From positions 19,930,427 through 19,990,426 of the forward strand of contig OX442315.1 of NCBI GenBank assembly GCA_949358305.1: a stretch of DNA of 60,000 nt, read 5' to 3'. This document shows positions 57,101 to 60,000 of the stretch, piece after piece. The notes beneath the pieces are model-generated. The model searched no databases. It was not told the origin of the DNA and worked only from the letters and a program-made list of their open reading frames with translations. How positions within the stretch are numbered: the stretch's first letter is position 1; each line of letters opens with the position of its first letter. This DNA comes from Strigamia acuminata. Its lineage: Eukaryota > Arthropoda > Chilopoda > Geophilomorpha > Linotaeniidae. Position numbers and translations under genes: made by a program.

Positions 57101-60000
57101 ACCATCAAAACGAGGAGGATTCAGTTCATTTTTCCTTTATAATTGAGCGACGAAGCGAGTAATCAGTCGTCGGCGCCATGGTGGTTGTTTAATCAAAACA
57201 TTTTGACACCTAAGTACGTGGTAATGGCAAGAGATTTCACTAGCAAAAATGCTGGCTGGTAAACCTTTGATTGTAATATCGCGGTTTCTCATTATTCACT
57301 GTGTTATGAAATGCGCTGCTTTATCAAAGTCTCTGATGTGCCGTGATTTGCATTCTGCCCGAGTACGTAATTCAAATTCTCCCAGGAGACGAGAAGGAAT
57401 TGCCAATCAAAACTCATTCAGTAATTAATGAATAATTAGGACTCTTAGTCTAATGGGAAAAGCCATTTAGAAAAGAAAAAGAAAGCGCTTGGGTTTGTGT
57501 CTCCCATTTTTCCACTTTGCACTAACGATAGTTCGAAGTAATAAGTGAAGACTCATTTGCACATTTGAGTAATACCCTCATCTGCCTAATTTGAGGTGAA
57601 CCCTTCGCTCACTCAACGTAATCACATATAATCTAAAAATTTCGCCTCGAATGTTAATTAGTTTTTGAAATTTTTAGATTTAATCTCTAAATAATAAGCC
57701 CACGATCCACTCTGTACTCCAGTGGGGGCAAACCAAAATGAATATTTGGAATGTTGTTATTGAAATAAAAAATAAAAAAAGTTTATATGGGCCTTTTAAT
57801 CTAATAATAACAATCGTTATTTTTCTTCACCACTAGTTCTAGATTAATGTTGGCTTAAGGTAGTTACGCGTTAACTGCGGTGACTGGTACAGAGTATAAA
57901 TGTGGGTTGGGAATGGAAAGAAAACAAATATTTGGCAGTACTGATCTAATCTAGTGCACGTGCCACAAATTGATTTGTTCTTCGTCTGGAATGTTGTACA
58001 CGCAGATTCTTGAGTTGCCCGAATGAATAGAAAGCGCATTCATTGGAAGGACGAATTATCGGCATCGTTTCAATTGCTTTATTTCTTAATATCATCCTTC
58101 AAAGCCATAAATGCCAATTAAAACATAACATCTATTCCTGTAATAAATTTTATTAATTTTATCAGTTGAGACTTTAATAGTGGCATAAACAGCAATAAAA
58201 GTGAAACGAGTTTGCCTTTTCTTCATATTTTGTCGTATAAGACAGATTAAGCGAGATATTTATATTCAATTTACTATTATTATGTCAGATAAAATGGTCG
58301 TTCCTCTGCTTATGGTGACCCCATTAGGTGCGACCCTCTTTCGAATAGTAATTAATCATGGTTTAATTATGTACATATCAATTCATGCACTAATTCTTCT
58401 TTTAATTTTATTGAATTAAGTCAATATTGTATTTTAGCTCGAGACAGCATGTGTTAATGATACGGCCTATGTGAAGTCACAGACAAACAAATTGGCCTTA
58501 ATGTAGAAAAACCATACATCAGAAAATCGCTAAATAAACATGTTTAGTTCTCGTTGTTGTTTTTAAAAGCAAATGTAATTGCTAAAGTAATTAATAGTCC
58601 ACTGGGCTGAGGCACATACAGAAAGATAAGAACACAAACGCACAATAAATCTAAGTCTTTTCTTCGAATCAAAACAAAAACCTTACAAAAATGCGTGTGA
58701 GTGGAGCCTGAACCTGATGTTCATAAAGCATAGTGCTGACAACGCATTTCTGTTGGGTTTCTCTGGACATTTTCAATATTTCTGTTCTCATATTTGAACT
58801 TTGCCTTCTTGTATTCCAGATGTCGATTTTTATGAATCATTGCATTAATTCGGCATGAAGTTCAATTCATTACATGCGTACATACAACGCACGTAGGCTA
58901 GTTCTCTGCATTTTGTTGTAGATAAATTAAAATTTTATTTCATACGCGATGCAAACTGAAAAATCCATTAATATGAAAAATTAATTTACATACTTACACC
59001 ACCTTTAACGTGCTTTTATGCACACTGGTGTAGGTCTTTCCCCCGTCTAGTTTATCACTACAATTCATTTTAATTAACAACACATTAAGTGCGTTTGAAA
59101 TGAGAAAACATTTTTACGTTTTCTCATAATAAACCCGAATTTATCTTTGAAACGAAAGAAAAACTGTAAAAATGAAGCTAATACAAACCAAAATATAAAA
59201 TATTCAAGACAATAGCAACCGAAAATACGATTGCACCGTCTTTTCGATGCGAGGCTAGACCATTACAATTAATACCTCAACAGCTGTGGACTAGAACCAG
59301 TGTCATAATTAAATCACGCCGCTAATTAAACAAATATCCTGAAGATAAAACCCGAGTGTTGTTCAGTCTCAAGGTTCAGCATGACAAAAGAAAACGAGTA
59401 CGACATTAACATGAGCAAGTCACTTTAAATGAGCACAATTTGAAGATACATTGGTAATTTCATCTTCATCTCACATTTACTGCAACATTTATCAAAAAAA
59501 AGTATAATTGGACGAGACCGAGCGCAGCGAGTGACTTCTTTTTTAAGAGTTCTGGTTCTTGTTGTTGCTTTATCTTGTTCGTCTATAACTTTTGTAAAAA
59601 AAGGGTCTACTGCGGCTGATTGTATTGAATGGAAGCAGTTCTGTTACATTTTTATTATTATTGTCCGCGTAGTGGTGGTCTTTGCAATATTGCTATTCGT
59701 TAGTACGTCTGGATTGTTGTTTCACTTTAACAGACATTTTTAATAATGACTGCTGAGAACAAGAGTGTTTGTTATGATGTAATGATTGGCGTGAAGAGGT
59801 GTGTTAGAAGTTTGTGACTAAACTGCGTCGCTAACTTTCAGATCGAACTCCATGAGAACTAATTTCACTCTACAGAACACGAAACCGAAAGTGAGACTTA
59901 GCCCACAATCAAATCAGTGTGGCTCTCATCCATTGCTAAGAGCCGATACAATTTCCTCACCGGTAATGTGATCACAAATTGTTAGACTGGCATATCACAA
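54180..60000. other. AT-rich region, no gene recognised
   Basis: Plus and minus frames of 60-108 codons occur (for example 54792-55094, 55585-55911 and 56283-56543), but they overlap on both strands, start at non-ATG codons or lack splice partners, and none shows a domain. I found no tRNA or rRNA and no second copy of a repeat. Confidence 0.4.
55075..55104. repeat. T18-A12 homopolymer junction
   Basis: 18 T followed directly by 12 A, a self-complementary AT tract that may be length-polymorphic or an assembly weak point. Confidence 0.85.

Noticed and set aside
1-60000. CRISPR arrays, bacterial operons, rRNA or complete tRNA genes
   Set aside because: None seen. The window is eukaryotic, and apart from the weak SINE candidate no box A/box B pair or cloverleaf was found by eye.

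Overview
The window is eukaryotic nuclear DNA. Spliceosomal introns of about 60-130 bp separate most coding exons, and the genes are metazoan: a Rab27 GTPase, the centriole scaffold Cep152/Asterless, the ribosome- and NatA-associated protein HYPK, and secreted proteins with one peritrophin-type chitin-binding domain. Chitin-binding cuticle genes and TCAGT-type initiators point to an arthropod. Compact introns and intergenic spacing suggest a branchiopod crustacean such as Daphnia, but the sequence alone does not prove this.

Layout. (1) 0-20 kb: AT-rich, minus-strand secreted-protein genes. These are an isolated signal-peptide exon (306-373), a 172-aa CPAP1-like gene (10631-11951) and a 645-aa proline/serine-rich CPAP1-like gene (13820-19044) with a 3.3-kb intron and a recognisable TATA/Inr promoter. 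Between them lie a 428-bp MITE-like element (7306-7733) and a decayed Ty1/copia fragment (about 7985-8440). (2) 23.0-35.4 kb: a complete, apparently young Ty3/Gypsy element of 12.3 kb on the minus strand, with 959-bp LTRs that look identical, a 4-bp target duplication, a tRNA-Pro-type primer site, gag and pol. It also has a third, GC-rich ORF that is not env-like. (3) 35.8-42.6 kb: a second, non-autonomous LTR element with 2,132-bp LTRs and only a short alanine-rich Gag-like ORF. (4) 43.6-53.8 kb: a compact host block with Rab27 (+), Cep152/asl (-, 19 exons) and HYPK (+). Rab27 and Cep152 converge tail to tail; Cep152 and HYPK diverge from a 0.54-kb intergenic region. (5) 54-60 kb: AT-rich sequence without a convincing gene.

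The most interesting part is the Gypsy element. Reading its minus strand shows a -1 frameshift signal at the gag end (A AAA AAC, 5-nt spacer, stem-loop). Pol therefore needs no start codon of its own. Downstream of pol, the 746-codon third reading frame has no ATG. It becomes a complete 819-aa frame only if two small upstream exons are spliced on; both junctions have GT/AG sites and the phases agree. A candidate internal promoter with two perfect TGACGTCA motifs and a TATA-like box sits directly upstream of the ORF3 ATG. I recognise no homologue of ORF3 and see no signal peptide or membrane segment. All exon structures were derived by hand from splice signals, phase and protein-family similarity; no alignment was run.
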